DNA of 64,000 nt. Origin: Sulfitobacter sediminilitoris (GTDB lineage: Bacteria; Pseudomonadota; Alphaproteobacteria; Rhodobacterales; Rhodobacteraceae). A program made the position numbers and the translations under genes. Positions 16,553-25,550 of this stretch are shown here, piece by piece; position 1 is the first letter of the stretch, and the number at the start of each line of letters is the position of its first letter. The notes beneath the pieces are model-generated. The model was not told where the DNA came from. It did no database searches and worked only from the letters and a program-made list of their open reading frames with translations. The stretch lies in assembly GCF_010667575.1 (NCBI RefSeq), contig NZ_JAABNT010000012.1:62001-126000 (forward strand), written 5' to 3'.

Positions 16553-17452
16553 ATGAGCATCTCCACAGATATTGCCCCAAGGCGATTGCCAGAGCCTGCG
16601 GCGATGCTGCGGCTGATCAAACCAATCACCTGGTTTCCCCCGATGTGGGCCTATCTGTGTGGCGCGCTGTCGTCCGGTGCGGTCCTTTCCGGCCAGTGGC
16701 CAATGATCCTTTTGGGTATCCTTTTGGCCGGTCCGATCGTCTGCGGCATGAGCCAGGCCGCCAACGACTGGTGCGACCGTCACGTGGACGCCATCAACGA
16801 ACCCGACCGCCCGATCCCGTCGGGCCGCATTCCGGGCCGTTGGGGCCTTTGGATCGCATTGGCAATGTCTCTGCTCTCGCTCTTGGTGGGTTGGCAGCTC
16901 GGGCCTTGGGGATTTGCGGCCACGGTCCTGGGTGTCATCGCGGCATGGGCCTATTCCGCTGAACCTGTGCGCTTGAAAAAATCTGGCTGGTGGGGACCCG
17001 GCCTCGTTGGCCTGTGCTATGAAGGATTGCCTTGGTTCACCGGCGCTGCCGTCCTTTCCGCTGGCGCACCCACTTGGCCGGTTATCATCATCGCTGCCCT
17101 CTATGCCCTTGGTGCCCATGGCATCATGACACTCAACGATTTCAAGGCGCTTGAAGGCGACACCCAGACCGGTGTCAATTCCCTCCCCGTCACCTTGGGC
17201 CCTCGCCGCGCTGCCCTGGTTGCCTGCTGGGGCATGGCGCTGCCGCAATCATTCGTGATCTCGCTGCTGCTGATATGGGGAAAGCCCCTGCATGCTGCCG
17301 CCATCACCGTTCTGCTGCTGGTCCAGATCGCCGCCATGCGCGTTCTGCTGCGCGATCCCAAAGGACGTGCGCCGTGGTACAATGGCACCGGCGTCACTCT
17401 CTATGTCAGTGGCATGATGATCGCCGCCTTTGCGCTAAGGAGCCTCGCATGA
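16553..17452 (+). CDS. bchG: Bacteriochlorophyll synthase (geranylgeranyl/phytyl transferase)
   Basis: 299 residues of the UbiA prenyltransferase family, membrane bound. The characteristic Asp-rich motif is NDWCDRHVDAINEPDRPIPS near residue 75. The N-terminal LIKPITWFPPMWAYLCGA is typical of BchG. It esterifies bacteriochlorophyllide a with geranylgeranyl diphosphate. Little Shine-Dalgarno is seen, because a PpsR-type site directly precedes the ATG. It overlaps the following PucC-family gene by four bases. Confidence 0.95.
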   Translation: MSISTDIAPRRLPEPAAMLRLIKPITWFPPMWAYLCGALSSGAVLSGQWPMILLGILLAGPIVCGMSQAANDWCDRHVDAINEPDRPIPSGRIPGRWGLWIALAMSLLSLLVGWQLGPWGFAATVLGVIAAWAYSAEPVRLKKSGWWGPGLVGLCYEGLPWFTGAAVLSAGAPTWPVIIIAALYALGAHGIMTLNDFKALEGDTQTGVNSLPVTLGPRRAALVACWGMALPQSFVISLLLIWGKPLHAAAITVLLLVQIAAMRVLLRDPKGRAPWYNGTGVTLYVSGMMIAAFALRSLA

Positions 17453-18717
17453 CCCTCAGCTGGTTCCAAATCGCCCGCATGGGACTGGTTCAAATGGCGC
17501 TGGGTGCCATCGTTGTGCTGACCACCTCGACCCTGAACCGCCTGATGGTTGTTGAATTTGCCCTGCCCGCCATTCTGCCGGGCATGCTGGTCGGACTTCA
17601 CTACGGTATCCAACTGTCGCGCCCGCGCTGGGGCTTCACCTCGGACACCGGCGGCAACCGAACCAGATGGATCATTGGCGGCATGATCATCCTCGCCCTT
17701 GGCGGCTTCCTCGCCGCCTTCGCCGTTACCCTATTCGCGGCGAGCTTCTGGGCCGCCCTGATCCTCTCGATCCTCGCCTACACCCTCATTGGCATCGGCG
17801 TTGGCGCTTCGGGCACATCGCTCCTTGCGCTGCTGGCCACGGCAACTGCCCCCGCGCGTCGCGCGGCCGCTGCCACGATCACATGGCTGATGATGATTTT
17901 CGGCATCGCCCTGACTGCGGGCCTTGCCGGCAGCTTTCTGGACCCCTATTCCCCCGCACGCCTTATGACGGTCGTCGCCGTGGTCGTCATTGCCGCCACG
18001 CTCCTTACCATCCTCGCCATCGCCGGTATCGAGCGTCGTGTCACCGCCACGCGGGAACCGGACACCATGCCTTTCATACAGGGCCTGCAAGAGGTCTGGG
18101 CAGAACCGAAAACCCGCAACTTCACCATTTTCGTCTTCCTCTCCATGAACGCCTACTTCATGCAGGAACTCATCCTTGAGCCCTTCGCTGGCCTTGTCTG
18201 GGGCTTCACGCCGGGCCAATCCACTTCCCTCTCGGGCGCGCAAAATGGTGGTGTGTTCATCGGCATGCTTACCGTTGGGATTATGGCCACAGGCCTCAAG
18301 ATCGGCTCCTTGCGCGCATGGATCATCGCGGGCTGCCTTGGCTCCGCACTCAGCCTTTTCGCCATCGCTTCCGCTAGCCTGCCACTTGTCCCCTGCGTCA
18401 TCGCGCTCGGCATCTTCAACGGCATGTTCGCGGTCGCTGCCATCGGCTCCATGATGGCGCTGGCCGCCGAGGGGCGGGGCCAGCGCGAAGGCACGCGCAT
18501 GGGCCTTTGGGGTGCGGCGCAAGCCATCGCCGCCGGTTTTGGCGGCCTGACCGGTGCCGCCGCCGTCGATGTGATGCGCGGCTTTCAGCCTGACGCAGCT
18601 GCCTTCGGCATCGTATTTGCGGCCGAGGCCGCCTTGTTCATCGCTGCCGCCGCATTGGCGCTGCACATCATGGAAAACAAAAGGGCCACACCAGCGGCCA
18701 TGGTTCCGGGGGAATAG
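17449..18717 (+). CDS. PucC/LhaA-family MFS protein (bchG-bchP linked)
   Basis: 422 residues from the ATG at 17449 (AAGGAG upstream, ATGA overlap with bchG), with about 12 membrane segments. The family stretch near the N-terminus is LNRLMVVEFALPAILPGMLVGLHYGIQ, and GFTSDTGGNRT follows. This is the PucC-like protein found between bchG and bchP in Rhodobacter (ORF428-type). Members help assemble light-harvesting complexes, possibly by handling bacteriochlorophyll. It is a paralogue of lhaA at 55.2 kb. Confidence 0.9.
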   Translation: MTLSWFQIARMGLVQMALGAIVVLTTSTLNRLMVVEFALPAILPGMLVGLHYGIQLSRPRWGFTSDTGGNRTRWIIGGMIILALGGFLAAFAVTLFAASFWAALILSILAYTLIGIGVGASGTSLLALLATATAPARRAAAATITWLMMIFGIALTAGLAGSFLDPYSPARLMTVVAVVVIAATLLTILAIAGIERRVTATREPDTMPFIQGLQEVWAEPKTRNFTIFVFLSMNAYFMQELILEPFAGLVWGFTPGQSTSLSGAQNGGVFIGMLTVGIMATGLKIGSLRAWIIAGCLGSALSLFAIASASLPLVPCVIALGIFNGMFAVAAIGSMMALAAEGRGQREGTRMGLWGAAQAIAAGFGGLTGAAAVDVMRGFQPDAAAFGIVFAAEAALFIAAAALALHIMENKRATPAAMVPGE

Positions 18718-18719
18718 AT

Positions 18720-19898
18720 ATGTACGATGTCGTCGTGATTGGCGGAGGGCCGTCAGGCTCAACAGCCGCCGAAGAACTGGTCCGCTCAGGTCACAAGGTT
18801 GCGCTTTTGGACCGCGATGGCCGCATCAAACCTTGCGGCGGCGCCGTGCCGCCCCGCCTAATCACTGATTTCAACATCCCCGACGAACAGGTCGTCGCAC
18901 GTATCAACACTGCGCGCATGATCTCCCCTACCCAACGTCAGGTCGATATCCCGATCGAAAACGGCTATGTCGGAATGGTCGACCGTGAACACTTTGACGA
19001 ATATTTGCGTGTTCGCGCAACCGAGGCTGGCGCAGATCGCTTTACCGGCACTTTCACCAAGATCGAGCGCGACGCCGACGGCACCCATGTCATCTACCGC
19101 GACAAGGCCAGCGGCGAAAAGAAACGTCTGACCACCAAGCTGATCATCGGCGCGGATGGAGCACGGTCAAACGTCGCCAAGGCCGAAGTACCCGGCGGTG
19201 ACAAGATCCCCTATGTGATCGCCTACCACGAAATCATCGAGGCGCCCGACCCCACCGAGAGCTACGATCCCAAACGCTGCGACGTGATCTATGATGGCAC
19301 CATCAGCCCGGATTTCTACGGCTGGGTCTTCCCGCACGGCAAATCCGCAAGCGTCGGCATGGGCACCGGCATCGACGGCGTCGACCTGAAAAAAGCCACT
19401 GCCGAGCTGCGCGTCGCCTCAGGCCTTGAACACTGCAAGACCATCCGCAGAGAGGGCGCGCCCATTCCGTTGAAACCGATGGACAAATGGGACAATGGCC
19501 GCGACGTGGTTCTGGCGGGCGATGCAGCTGGTGTCGTTGCCCCCTCCTCTGGCGAAGGCATCTATTATGCCATGGTCGGCGGTCAGGTCGCCGCCGCTGC
19601 GGCCTCTGCCTGTCTTACCACGGGCCGCGCGCGCGATCTGCAACTGGCGCGCAAGCTCTTCATGCGCGAACACAAACAGGTCTTTCGCGTGCTGGGTGCC
19701 ATGCAAAACGCCTATTACCGCTCCGACGAACGTCGCGAGCGTTTCGTCTCGCTTTGTCACGACGTTGACGTGCAGCGCCTGACGTTTGAGGCCTATATGA
19801 ACAAGAAACTGGTCAAGGCACGGCCGATGGCGCATCTCAAGATCGGCATCAAGAACCTTGCACATCTGACCCGATTGGTGTCAGAGACCCGCGTCTGA
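18720..19898 (+). CDS. bchP: Geranylgeranyl diphosphate/bacteriochlorophyll reductase
   Basis: 392 residues with an N-terminal FAD-binding motif VIGGGPSGSTAAEEL and later VVLAGDAAGVVAPSSGEGIYYA. It reduces the geranylgeranyl tail of bacteriochlorophyll to phytyl in three steps. It starts three bases after the PucC-like gene, and idi follows after nine bases, so bchG-pucC-bchP-idi is one operon. Confidence 0.95.
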   Translation: MYDVVVIGGGPSGSTAAEELVRSGHKVALLDRDGRIKPCGGAVPPRLITDFNIPDEQVVARINTARMISPTQRQVDIPIENGYVGMVDREHFDEYLRVRATEAGADRFTGTFTKIERDADGTHVIYRDKASGEKKRLTTKLIIGADGARSNVAKAEVPGGDKIPYVIAYHEIIEAPDPTESYDPKRCDVIYDGTISPDFYGWVFPHGKSASVGMGTGIDGVDLKKATAELRVASGLEHCKTIRREGAPIPLKPMDKWDNGRDVVLAGDAAGVVAPSSGEGIYYAMVGGQVAAAAASACLTTGRARDLQLARKLFMREHKQVFRVLGAMQNAYYRSDERRERFVSLCHDVDVQRLTFEAYMNKKLVKARPMAHLKIGIKNLAHLTRLVSETRV

Positions 19899-19907
19899 GG
19901 AACCACA

Positions 19908-20444
19908 ATGGACGGTGGCATGGTCCCCACAAACATCATGATCCCGGCATGGGTCGATGGCGACCTTACGCCCGTGGAAAAGCTCGCCGCGCACCAGCGC
20001 GGATTGCGCCACCTTGCCATCTCGGTCTTTGTGATCCGCGACGGGAAAATCCTGATTCAGCAGCGCGCGCTTGGCAAATACCACACGCCGGGCCTCTGGG
20101 CGAACACCTGCTGCACCCATCCCGCATGGGGCGAGGATGCATTGACCTGCGCCCACCGTCGTCTGAATGAAGAACTTGGGATCACCGGCCTCGACCTGAA
20201 ACACCGGGGCCAGGTCGAGTACCGCGCCGACGTCGGCAACGGGCTGATCGAACATGAAGTCGTCGAGGTCTTCATCGCCCGTGCCGGAGCCACGATGCCC
20301 CTCGACCCCAATCCTGACGAAGTCATGGACACCCGCTGGATCACCCCGGAGGCGCTCGCCATCGAGATCGCCGAAAATCCCGAAAAATTCACCCCCTGGC
20401 TGCGCATCTACCTTAAAGAGCACCACAAGATGATCCTGGGCTGA
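19908..20444 (+). CDS. idi: Isopentenyl-diphosphate delta-isomerase, type 1
   Basis: 178 residues with a Nudix-like fold. The active-site Cys lies in NTCCTHP and the acidic motif is HRRLNEELGI. It interconverts IPP and DMAPP for carotenoid and tail synthesis. It is the last gene of the bchG operon. Two upstream candidates for Met lie close together (residues 1 and 5) and do not affect the assignment. Confidence 0.94.
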   Translation: MDGGMVPTNIMIPAWVDGDLTPVEKLAAHQRGLRHLAISVFVIRDGKILIQQRALGKYHTPGLWANTCCTHPAWGEDALTCAHRRLNEELGITGLDLKHRGQVEYRADVGNGLIEHEVVEVFIARAGATMPLDPNPDEVMDTRWITPEALAIEIAENPEKFTPWLRIYLKEHHKMILG

Positions 20445-20479
20445 CCTCAGGCCTCATCTTTCCCCTATAACTCCCGGGT

Positions 20480-20526
20480 TTGGGGCAGAGCCCCAATCAA
20501 ATAATCGAACGCGGGGCTTGCCCCGC
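20480..20526. terminator. Two GC-rich hairpins between convergent idi and dxs
   Basis: TTGGGGC-AGA-GCCCCAA (20480-20496) and GCGGGGC-TT-GCCCCGC (20511-20526) are perfect stem-loops between two convergent genes, most likely terminators for both strands. Confidence 0.7.
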
Positions 20527-20535
20527 TCCTTTGGC

Positions 20536-22461
20536 TCAAACGCCCGGCATCCGCGCCGACCGATGCCCCACGGCCTGCATCGCGGTCGCGGCAATATCCG
20601 TCGCCGTCAGCCCCGCATCCGCATACATGGCATCCGGGGCGGCCTGATCAATGAACCGGTCCGGCAGCGTCATCGTCCGAATGGCCAATGATCCGTCCAG
20701 CAAACCTTCACCCGCCAGATCATGCAACACCATCGCACCAAATCCGCCCCTGGCCCCCTGCTCTACCGTGATCAGCGCGCGATGTTTGCGCACCAAACGG
20801 TGCAGCAGATTGCGGTCCAGCGGCTTTGCAAACCGCGCATCGGCCAACGTCACTGACAGGCCCTGCGCCTCCAGCTTTTTCGCCGCCTTTAGGCATTCGC
20901 CTAGATGCGCGCCGAACGACAGGATCGCCACGTCCGTGCCTTCGAACAAGACCCGGCCCTTGCCGATCTCCAGAACCTCACCCACCTCGGGCATCGGCAC
21001 GCCCTCACCTTCCCCGCGTGGATACCGGAAGGCAATCGGCCCGCTGTCATGCGCAGCGGCCGTAGCAACCATATGGACCAATTCCGCCTCATCCGCCGCC
21101 GCCATCACGGTCATATTGGGCAGGGCCGCAAGATAGCCGACATCGAAGGCGCCAGCATGTGTGGCGCCATCGGCACCGACCAATCCAGCCCGGTCAATCG
21201 CAAAGCGCACCGGCAGGTTCTGCAAGGCCACGTCATGTACCACCTGATCATACCCGCGTTGTAGGAATGTCGAATAGATCGCGCAAAAAGGTTTCAGCCC
21301 CGATGCCGCCATGCCAGCGGCAAAGGTCACCGCGTGCTGCTCTGCAATACCCACATCGAACATCCGCTTGGGATGCGCGCGTGCAAGGATATCCATTCCC
21401 GTCCCGCCGGGCATCGCAGCACTGATGCCGACAATACGCGGATCATGATCGGCCAGCTTGGTCAGTGCCTCTCCGAACACCTTCGTATAACTCGGCGCAT
21501 TGGGGCGCTTCTTGGCCTGCGTCCCGCAGGCCACCGTGAACTTGCCAACCCCGTGATACTTGTCGGCTGATTGCTCGGCCGGGGCGTAGCCCTTGCCTTT
21601 GACCGTGCAGCAGTGGATCAGCACAGGCCCCGTCGCGCGGGTTCGCGCGGCCCGCAGTACGTTCATCAGCTGATCCATGTCGTGGCCATTGATCGGCCCG
21701 ACATATTGAAAACCAAGCTCTTCAAACAGGGTTCCTTGCGCCCCGACGGCACCGGTCACCATCTGCCGCGCACGCCGTGCGTGATCGCGCAGGGGACCGG
21801 GCAAAGCGGCCTCAAACCCTTCGGCCACCTGCTGCAACGATCCAAGCGGAGATCCATAAAGCCCCGACAGATAGGACGACATCGCCCCCACCGGGGGCGC
21901 AATCGACATCTCGTTATCATTCAGAATGACGAACATCCGCCGCCCCTCGGCACCTGCGTTGTTCATCGCCTCATAAGCCATCCCGGCACTGATCGACCCA
22001 TCCCCGATGACCGCAATCGCATCGCCCGTCGGCTGGCCCATATCGCGCCCAACGGTAAATCCAAGTGCGGCAGAGATAGAGGTCGAACTATGCGCCGCGC
22101 CAAAGGGGTCGTATTCGGATTCGCTGCGCTTTGTGAAACCGGAAATCCCGCCCTCTTGCCGTAGTGTATGCATCCGGTCGCGCCGACCGGTCAGTACCTT
22201 GTGCGGGTAACACTGGTGGCCCACATCCCAGATCAGCTTGTCACGCGGCGTGTCGAATACCGCGTGCAGCGCCACGGTCAGCTCGACCACACCCAGCGAT
22301 GATCCCAGATGCCCCCCGGTTTGCGAGACAGCCTCGACCACCTCGGCACGCAATTCATCGGCCAGCAATCGCAGGTCCGCATTGCTCAGACCTTTGAGAT
22401 CATGCGGCGCAGTGATCCGGTCAAGGAACGGCGTCTGCCGCTGTGTGTCTTGGTATGGCAT
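20536..22461 (-). CDS. dxs: 1-Deoxy-D-xylulose-5-phosphate synthase
   Basis: 641 residues. The thiamine diphosphate motif is [18 protein letters not shown], and the transketolase Pyr-domain stretch is [17 protein letters not shown]. It makes DXP from pyruvate and glyceraldehyde-3-phosphate, the entry step of the MEP isoprenoid pathway. It lies directly downstream of pufX on the same strand, the position of ORF641 in Rhodobacter capsulatus. It has a good AAAGGAG before the ATG. A 200-base leader full of hairpins separates it from pufX. Confidence 0.95.
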   Translation of the reverse strand: MPYQDTQRQTPFLDRITAPHDLKGLSNADLRLLADELRAEVVEAVSQTGGHLGSSLGVVELTVALHAVFDTPRDKLIWDVGHQCYPHKVLTGRRDRMHTLRQEGGISGFTKRSESEYDPFGAAHSSTSISAALGFTVGRDMGQPTGDAIAVIGDGSISAGMAYEAMNNAGAEGRRMFVILNDNEMSIAPPVGAMSSYLSGLYGSPLGSLQQVAEGFEAALPGPLRDHARRARQMVTGAVGAQGTLFEELGFQYVGPINGHDMDQLMNVLRAARTRATGPVLIHCCTVKGKGYAPAEQSADKYHGVGKFTVACGTQAKKRPNAPSYTKVFGEALTKLADHDPRIVGISAAMPGGTGMDILARAHPKRMFDVGIAEQHAVTFAAGMAASGLKPFCAIYSTFLQRGYDQVVHDVALQNLPVRFAIDRAGLVGADGATHAGAFDVGYLAALPNMTVMAAADEAELVHMVATAAAHDSGPIAFRYPRGEGEGVPMPEVGEVLEIGKGRVLFEGTDVAILSFGAHLGECLKAAKKLEAQGLSVTLADARFAKPLDRNLLHRLVRKHRALITVEQGARGGFGAMVLHDLAGEGLLDGSLAIRTMTLPDRFIDQAAPDAMYADAGLTATDIAATAMQAVGHRSARMPGV

Positions 22462-22472
22462 CTCTGGCTCCT

Positions 22473-22588
22473 TTGGCTACGGAGGGAGGTGCCTGTTGGC
22501 CCGGATCAGAGGGGACCGCGCCGCACGCGGTGCTGTCCCCTCTGGTTCCCGTAGCCAACAGGACATGTCGGGAAAGCCTCTTCCCGAC
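22473..22588 (-). promoter_or_regulatory. Structured pufX-dxs intergenic RNA region
   Basis: On the - strand transcript, a hairpin with 8-bp arms GTCGGGAA/TTCCCGAC (22567-22588) is followed by a 10-bp arm pair CAGAGGGGAC/GTCCCCTCTG (22507-22544). Two outer pairings compete: 9 bp CCTGTTGGC/GCCAACAGG (22492-22500 with 22554-22562) or 10 bp TTGGCTACGG/CCGTAGCCAA (22473-22482 with 22549-22558). The latter ends next to the dxs Shine-Dalgarno. Confidence 0.55.
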
Positions 22589-22663
22589 GTTTCCAATCAG
22601 ATCAAGGGACATGATCGGACTGGAACTGGTGGGAAGGGCCGACCACGCGGCCCCGCCAAAGCG

Positions 22664-22900
22664 TTAGCTGACCGTCGTGTCCTCGACAGTCAGGTTGTAG
22701 GAAAACGGCGTTGGATCATCCGCTTCCTTGGACTGCTCGGGCAGCAACTGACCGATGGCGTAGATCACCCAGATCAGGAACCCCACCGCAAAGCAGAAGA
22801 GCGCGGCATAACCTGCCCCCTTCAACATCAGGGCTGTCACATCGGCACGCAGTCGGAAATCACCCTCGCCCGTGCGGAGATAGTCGTTGTTGTCACTCAT
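22664..22900 (-). CDS. pufX: PufX-like core complex protein
   Basis: 78 residues, the same size as R. capsulatus PufX, in the same place directly after pufM. There is one membrane segment (GYAALFCFAVGFLIWVIYAI) followed by LLPEQ, resembling the LLP/MLP motif of known PufX proteins. AGGAGAAAG precedes tandem ATGs, and the second (22900) has the better spacing. PufX opens the LH1 ring for quinone exchange and organises the RC-LH1 complex. PufX sequences diverge strongly, so the call rests on position, size and topology. Confidence 0.8.
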   Translation of the reverse strand: MSDNNDYLRTGEGDFRLRADVTALMLKGAGYAALFCFAVGFLIWVIYAIGQLLPEQSKEADDPTPFSYNLTVEDTTVS

Positions 22901-22913
22901 CATCTTTCTCCTA

Positions 22914-23840
22914 TCAATCAAGCGGCGCGTAGCCGTGCTCTTGTGCCCAGACAAACCAGTTGTCCACGACCGTTCCGGTCAGCAGGATACCGATACCGCC
23001 TGTCAGCGTTGTCAGTACTGCGAACCACCACGCCCAGCGGTGAATGCCTTCCATCGTGGCGTTGAACCCCATGGTCCATCTCCAGAAGAGGGCCGCTCGC
23101 TCGGATGCCGTGCCGCGGTCCACGATCTGTTCGATCTCCCGCTCACCGCCGTAGCGGCTGACGGCCAGGATCGTCGCCCCGTGCATCGCAAACAGCAGGG
23201 CAGAACCATACAGGAACACGATGCTAAGCGCGTGGAAGGGGTTGTAGAACAGGTTGCCGTAGGTCAGTGAGAACAGGTTCGTCCAGTCCAGATGCGGGAA
23301 GATCCCGTAAGGCACCGCCTCTGACCACGATCCCATCAGGATCGGCCGGAACAGACCCAGCACCAGGAACAACCAGATCGCAGAGGCGAAAGCCCAGCTC
23401 ACATGCTTGCCCATGCCCAGTTCCTCGGCCCTCAGGTACGTCCTGATCCACCACGAGATCACCGACACCAGCAGGAAGAACGAGGCAATCAGCCACCATC
23501 CCCCTTCATCCAGCGGGGCAAAGCCCAGCCCGTAATCCGACGAAGGTGGCTCAAGCGCGAGCCAGAACAGATCGCGGAAGAACAACCCCGGAGAGTAATC
23601 CACCTGCCACCAGAAGTTCATGCCGACAATGAAGAACCAAGCAAAGCCTGTCGCCAAGGCCACCAGCCCGAAAGGTCCAAGATAGATCGGCCCCAGCTGC
23701 GCGTTGCCAAAAAGACCGGCCAGCGATGAGAAGCTCGCGGAATTCGTCCGCTCGCGGCCCAATCGTCCGTCAGGATCGACGCCCATTTCGGGCGGCCCCT
23801 GAACCTGAACCTGCGTGAAGATATTCTGATATTCAGCCAT
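22914..23840 (-). CDS. pufM: Photosynthetic reaction centre M subunit
   Basis: 308 residues, five membrane segments, starting [20 protein letters not shown] as in purple bacteria. Stretches such as [28 protein letters not shown] around the helix D/E histidines show the bacteriochlorophyll and iron ligands. With PufL it binds the special pair and quinones. It lies 14 bases after pufL. It ends YAPLD, near the pufX start. Confidence 0.97.
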   Translation of the reverse strand: MAEYQNIFTQVQVQGPPEMGVDPDGRLGRERTNSASFSSLAGLFGNAQLGPIYLGPFGLVALATGFAWFFIVGMNFWWQVDYSPGLFFRDLFWLALEPPSSDYGLGFAPLDEGGWWLIASFFLLVSVISWWIRTYLRAEELGMGKHVSWAFASAIWLFLVLGLFRPILMGSWSEAVPYGIFPHLDWTNLFSLTYGNLFYNPFHALSIVFLYGSALLFAMHGATILAVSRYGGEREIEQIVDRGTASERAALFWRWTMGFNATMEGIHRWAWWFAVLTTLTGGIGILLTGTVVDNWFVWAQEHGYAPLD

Positions 23841-23854
23841 TTTTCATACCCTCC

Positions 23855-24688
23855 TTACAGGTCCGCCCACCAGGGCAACAAAGCATACCAATCCCACCAT
23901 GCGCTCCACTGGTCGAACCAGATGGTGCCTGAGATCACGATACAGATCGCACTCCACAGTCCGGCGTTCAGCGCCAGCAGCAGACCCAGCCGGTGAATGC
24001 CGAGTGGCCCGATCGAATACCCGATCAGATCGCGGAAATAGGTGTCTTCGTGATCCGGTGTAACGATGTGGTTTTCCTTACCGCCAGTATTGACTGCCGA
24101 CAGAACCAGCGACCCGTGCAGCGCCAGCGCCAGACAGTTCGTAAAGAAGAACGTGATGGCGATCATATGCGCGGGGTTGTAGTGAAAGTTGCCGTAGGCA
24201 TATCCGACGTTGTTCACCCAATCGAGGTGGCTGAAGATGCCATAGGGAAACCCGTGGCCCCATGCGCCCATCAACAGCGGCCGGATGATCACCAGCGTGA
24301 CATAGGCCAGGATCGCTACGCCAAAGGCAAAGGGCACGTGATAGCCCATTCCGAGTTTTCGACAGATCTCGACCTCGCGCAGCATCCAGCTGACAAAGGC
24401 CAGCGTCGCGCACATGGTGATGATTTGCCAAAGACCGCCTTCGGCCAGCGGCGCCATGCCAAGACCCACTTCAAGGGACGGTGGGTCAATCGAGATCAAC
24501 CAGGGGTTCCAGGTGTCGCCAAGGGCGGCGCCGTAGAAAATCAGTATCGTACCGAGTGCGGCGAAAAAGAACGTCGTGACGCCAAAAAAGCCGACGTAGA
24601 AGGGCCCCACCCAGAAGTCGAACAGATCGCCGCCAACCAGCGTCCCACCCCGGACCCGGTATTTTCTTTCGAAGCTGAGCTGTGCCAT
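23855..24688 (-). CDS. pufL: Photosynthetic reaction centre L subunit
   Basis: 277 residues with the standard start [20 protein letters not shown] and five membrane segments. The helix region [20 protein letters not shown] holds His ligands of the bacteriochlorophylls and iron. It ends [11 protein letters not shown]-rich hairpin separates it from pufA and should lower its expression relative to LH1. Confidence 0.97.
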   Translation of the reverse strand: MAQLSFERKYRVRGGTLVGGDLFDFWVGPFYVGFFGVTTFFFAALGTILIFYGAALGDTWNPWLISIDPPSLEVGLGMAPLAEGGLWQIITMCATLAFVSWMLREVEICRKLGMGYHVPFAFGVAILAYVTLVIIRPLLMGAWGHGFPYGIFSHLDWVNNVGYAYGNFHYNPAHMIAITFFFTNCLALALHGSLVLSAVNTGGKENHIVTPDHEDTYFRDLIGYSIGPLGIHRLGLLLALNAGLWSAICIVISGTIWFDQWSAWWDWYALLPWWADL

Positions 24689-24760
24689 CTTCTTTCTCCT
24701 TTTGCGCCAGCGGTCCTGTCCCTACGGGCCATGTGATGCGCGTGAAATTATGTGGTTGCT

Positions 24761-24785
24761 GCGGGCGGGGGGCTGACCCGCCCGC
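24761..24785 (-). promoter_or_regulatory. pufA-pufL intercistronic RNA hairpin
   Basis: A perfect 9-bp GC stem GCGGGCGGG/CCCGCCCGC with a 7-base loop, 23 bases after the pufA stop. In Rhodobacter a hairpin at this position protects the pufBA mRNA 3' end and sets the LH1:RC ratio. The same role is expected here. Confidence 0.75.
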
Positions 24786-24807
24786 GGCTGTGTCTTAAAA
24801 GCTGAGC

Positions 24808-24966
24808 TTATTCACCCGCGCCGAAGGCGAGGTTGAACCAGTTCGTCTCTGGGTTGCTGAGCAGGACGAGGTGAATCATCGCCGCCAGCAGAAAGAGGAA
24901 CACGCCCTGCGCCACGAACACGCGGCGGGGGTCGAAGATCAGCCAGATTTTGTAAAACTGTGCCAT
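24808..24966 (-). CDS. pufA: LH1 light-harvesting alpha polypeptide
   Basis: 52 residues, starting [20 protein letters not shown]. The N-terminal FDPRR motif and the membrane segment with the bacteriochlorophyll-ligating His32 ([10 protein letters not shown]) match LH1 alpha of Rhodobacter. The C-terminus ([11 protein letters not shown]) is shorter than in R. sphaeroides. It lies 18 bases downstream of pufB. Confidence 0.95.
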   Translation of the reverse strand: MAQFYKIWLIFDPRRVFVAQGVFLFLLAAMIHLVLLSNPETNWFNLAFGAGE

Positions 24967-24984
24967 TTCTCGAAATCCTCTCGA

Positions 24985-25140
24985 TTACCAGGCGAACCAA
25001 GGCAGTTTGAAGTACGTCAGCAAATGCGCGACCAGAGCCACGATCGTGAAGATCGTGAAGCCGCTCATATAGACCGAGTGCAATTCCTGCGCTTGCTCGT
25101 CTGTCAAACCTGTGAAGGACAGGTCATTTTTATCAGCCAT
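24985..25140 (-). CDS. pufB: LH1 light-harvesting beta polypeptide
   Basis: 51 residues, starting [20 protein letters not shown], almost the R. sphaeroides LH1 beta N-terminus. His21 and the bacteriochlorophyll ligand His39 are both present, and the protein ends PWFAW. AGGAGAAAAAC precedes the ATG. First light-harvesting gene after pufQ. Confidence 0.95.
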   Translation of the reverse strand: MADKNDLSFTGLTDEQAQELHSVYMSGFTIFTIVALVAHLLTYFKLPWFAW

Positions 25141-25316
25141 GTTTTTCTCCTTACGAAAAAAAGTGCCGACGCCGCGTACCCCCCGCGGCCGGGTTACAAC
25201 GCAGGCTCATCCTGCGCTCTAATCCACCACCCCGGGGGGGAGTGATGAACCTCTTTGTCGGGGAGGCTCCCGAATTTCGTGTCACCTGCGCGGGGCTAAT
25301 GCGCGGGTGGCTTACA
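25141..25316 (-). promoter_or_regulatory. pufQ-pufB leader region with hairpins
   Basis: These 176 bases hold no gene. They contain a small stem CGCAGG/CCTGCG (25200-25216) and GC-rich inverted segments. In Rhodobacter this region carries processing sites and structures that shape the puf mRNA ends. No clear promoter could be identified by eye. Confidence 0.4.
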
Positions 25317-25550
25317 TCACGCGGAAAAGATGCGTGGTGTTATGATGTTGGCCTGTGACCATGCCGCCTTGATGGGCCCGCGTTCGGGCAGCTCCATCCG
25401 GCGGGCTGTGGACAGCACCCATGTGAGGATCGTCAGCGGCAATGTCGCTGCGAAAATGATCGCGAAATAGACATAATATTCGCGCATGGGCGGGCCGCTT
25501 TTTGCGCGGTGTGGCTCTACGTGGATCGTCTCTGTTGTCATATCCGTCAT
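25317..25550 (-). CDS. pufQ: PufQ bacteriochlorophyll/assembly factor
   Basis: 77 residues with one membrane segment ([22 protein letters not shown]) and the PufQ-like flank [10 protein letters not shown]...[10 protein letters not shown]. It overlaps the bchZ stop by four bases and leads the puf genes. In R. capsulatus PufQ stimulates bacteriochlorophyll synthesis or delivery; its biochemical role is unsettled. Confidence 0.88.
   Translation of the reverse strand: MTDMTTETIHVEPHRAKSGPPMREYYVYFAIIFAATLPLTILTWVLSTARRMELPERGPIKAAWSQANIITPRIFSA

Noticed and set aside
17731..18762. 343-codon open frame on the - strand
   Set aside because: Antisense shadow of the PucC-like gene; composition is biased and it has no recognisable domain or ribosome site.
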